Under the pieces are notes generated by a model. It worked only from the letters and a program-made list of their open reading frames with translations. It did not search any database and was not told the origin of the DNA. A stretch of 16,105 nt of DNA from an uncultured Propionibacteriaceae bacterium (lineage in GTDB: Bacteria > Actinomycetota > Actinomycetes > Propionibacteriales > Propionibacteriaceae). The position numbers and the translations under genes were made by a program. Below are positions 14,308 to 16,105 of this stretch, piece after piece. The DNA lies in contig CALKHV010000043.1 in assembly GCA_937988865.1 (NCBI GenBank), positions 1 through 16,105 on the forward strand, written 5' to 3'. Position 1 is the stretch's first letter; the number at the start of each line of letters is the position of its first letter.

Positions 14308-16105
14308 ATGAATGACGTCGCGCGAACCCTGCCGATCGGTGTGCCCGGCGTCCTGCCCCGTTCAGAGACGTTCGTCCCGCGTGACCGGGTGAACCGCCTG
14401 CTCACGCAGGCGTCGACGCGTCCGCTCACGATCGTCACCGGCCCCGGAGGGGTCGGCAAGTCACTGGCCGTGGCCGACTGGGTCGACCGGGGTCCGGCCG
14501 CCGCGATCTGGGTGTCACTCATCGAGTCGGTGCGCACACCTGAAGCCATCTGGGCCAAGTGCATGGACGCCCTGCGCGCACGACTGGGCATCGAAGCCCT
14601 CGACGGCATCACCGTGCCCCAACTGATGGAAGCGTCCACGCTCGAGGCCATAGCCCATCGCGCGGGTGGACGTCTGGTCGTCGTGCTCGACAACTTCGGA
14701 CGCATGGACGACGCCGCCGGACTCGCCGCGATCGACACGGTGCTGCGAGACCCCCCGCGCGGCGTGCACCTCGTCCTGATCTCGCGGCACGACCCGGCGT
14801 TGTCGCTGCACCGCCTACGGCTCAGGGGCCAACTCGCGGAGGTCCGCTTCAGCGACCTCGCGTTCACCCTCGATGAGGCACGGGCACTCCTGAAGCGTTG
14901 GGACGTCGTGCTCTCCGACGCCGCCGTCGGACGCCTCCTCGCCGCCACCGGAGGTTGGGCGGCAGCACTCCACCTCGCCGCCCTCAGCCTGCGCGACGCC
15001 GACGACCCCGAGCGGGTACTCGACCGGTTCGACGGCGGAAACCTCCTGGTGTCTGACTACCTCTGGGACGAGGTGCTCGGCATCCTCCCGCCCGATGTCA
15101 ACGACCTGCTCATGCGGACGTCGGTGTCGTCGCACCTCTGCGGGTCGCTCGCCCGGGCGTTGAGCGGCAACCCGGACGCCGACGCCATCCTGCGCCGACT
15201 CGCCCGCGACGAACTGCTCGTCGAAGACCACGAGAGGCCGGGGTGGTTCACCAGCCATTCCCTGCTCCAGCGCATGCTGCACTCCCGACTCGTGGGGGCG
15301 GACGCCGACCTCGAGACCGAGTTGCAGCGCGTCGCCGTCCACTGGTTCGAGCGCCACGGCGACGGGCTGGAAGCCCTGACCACGCCATCGCGACCCGCGA
15401 CTGGGACTTCGTCGGCCAGGTGGCGACGCGGTCCGGGGCGCCCGTCCTGTTCATGGGCGACCGCGCAGGGGTCGCAACGGTCCTCGCCACCATCCCGCCG
15501 GCATCAGCCCATGACCACCCCGAGGTGGCGGCGGCGCTCGCCTTCCGTTCCTACATCGTGGGCGACCCTGCCGGAGTGGCCACGATGGCCCAGTTCGCGG
15601 AGGCCAAGTTGGCGTCCCTGCCTGCCGGACGCCGCGACCTCGCCACGGTGACCCTCAGAGTCGCGGAGAGTGCCCAGTCGCACCGAGGTGGCGACTCCCC
15701 GGCCGCCCTGGCCGCGTCCATCGAGGCCGAGACCATCCTGTCGAGGCTGTCGGAGTCCGAGGCGCACGCCTGGGCCATCGCACGCCCGGCCGTGGCCGGC
15801 ATCCGCGCCACCGCTGAACTGTGGAGCGGCAACGTCGAAGGGGCCAGCACCCTGATGTCGAGCGTCGCGGTGCAGGCGCCCGACACGATCCGACGCGGCT
15901 ACCAGGGCACGTACTTCCTCGGCATCTGGGCGCTCGCCGAAGCGCTGCGCGGAGTCGCGATCCCATCCTCTCGGGCCAGGGCGCTGGAGGCTCTCGACAT
16001 CGCTCGGGACGCGGGTCGCCTGCACGTGCACGAGTCGCAGTACGCCTGGCTGGCGTTGACGGTCGCGGAGCTGTCGCGCGGCGACGTTGCGGCTGCCAGG
16101 GCGGG
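14308..16105 (+). pseudogene. LuxR-family MalT/LAL-type STAND regulator, frameshifted and cut by window end
   Basis: The ATG at 14308 has GGAGG at 14294-14298. The first 356 codons encode a STAND ATPase of the MalT/LAL kind. They show Walker A TGPGGVGKS (44-52), Walker B RLVVVLDN (122-129), the TGGWAAALHLAALSL segment (214-228) and a VSDYLWDEVL segment. At 15376-15378 the frame breaks: restoring one base after CT makes the protein continue as DHAIATRDWDFVGQVATRSG. That second frame (15378 on) stays open for 242 codons to the window end and reads like the helical TPR-like region of these regulators. The original frame instead runs into Arg-rich nonsense and stops at 15651. The LuxR DNA-binding domain would lie beyond the window. 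A natural loss of function or a base-calling error both fit. Confidence 0.75.

Noticed and set aside
13200..14948. Minus-strand open frame of over 500 codons crossing three genes
   Set aside because: It spans the DUF1269 gene in another frame and the antisense of two plus-strand genes, including the divergent promoter region; no domain or ribosome site.

Overview
The window is very GC-rich, uses GTG as well as ATG starts, and is tightly packed. Together with the gene content (a MalT/LAL-type LuxR regulator, a DUF1269 protein, a SHOCT protein, a secreted 'GHGF' lipoprotein) this points to an actinobacterial chromosome. A Propionibacteriaceae-like host is plausible, but the genus cannot be fixed from sequence reading alone. 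I see no rRNA, tRNA, CRISPR array, insertion sequence or phage gene.

Layout. Positions 1-137 are non-coding and hold a perfect 15-bp inverted repeat. A secreted lipoprotein gene follows on the minus strand (138-815). Divergent from it is a heavily deleted GH13 alpha-glucosidase pseudogene (910-1166). The plus strand then carries a glutamine/glutamate-type ABC importer in two genes: a fusion of two binding domains and a permease (1284-3470), and its ATPase (3467-4216). Next come a cardiolipin synthase (4368-5819) and a membrane-anchored HtrA-like protease with a PDZ domain (5862-6947).

From 13570 back to 6955 everything is on the minus strand. In order of transcription: a DUF1269 membrane protein, a DASS/SLC13 anion transporter with a TrkA-C insert, a GltS-like membrane protein, a small SHOCT protein, an AbgT-family transporter, and a glutaminase whose start codon overlaps the AbgT stop codon. 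Divergent from the DUF1269 gene are a 177-aa protein of unknown function with two similar halves (13716-14249) and a LuxR-family STAND regulator of the MalT/LAL type (14308 to the window end). The regulator reading frame is broken by a one-base loss near 15377.

The most interesting signal is non-coding. An oriented palindrome, TCACCC-N5-GGGTGATGC in the direction of transcription, occurs upstream of the DUF1269, GltS-like and AbgT genes. A one-mismatch copy lies upstream of the cardiolipin synthase gene. In each case a -10-like hexamer lies about 34 bp downstream of the palindrome centre. This is the geometry of an activator site overlapping the -35 region and suggests a local regulon linking the transporter cluster and cardiolipin synthesis. 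The only regulator gene in the window is the broken LAL gene next to this cluster, so it is a candidate for the binding protein, but this is inference.

Functionally, the glutamine-type importer, the glutaminase, the AbgT transporter and the GltS-like protein give the region a glutamine/glutamate theme. The exact substrates cannot be read from sequence.
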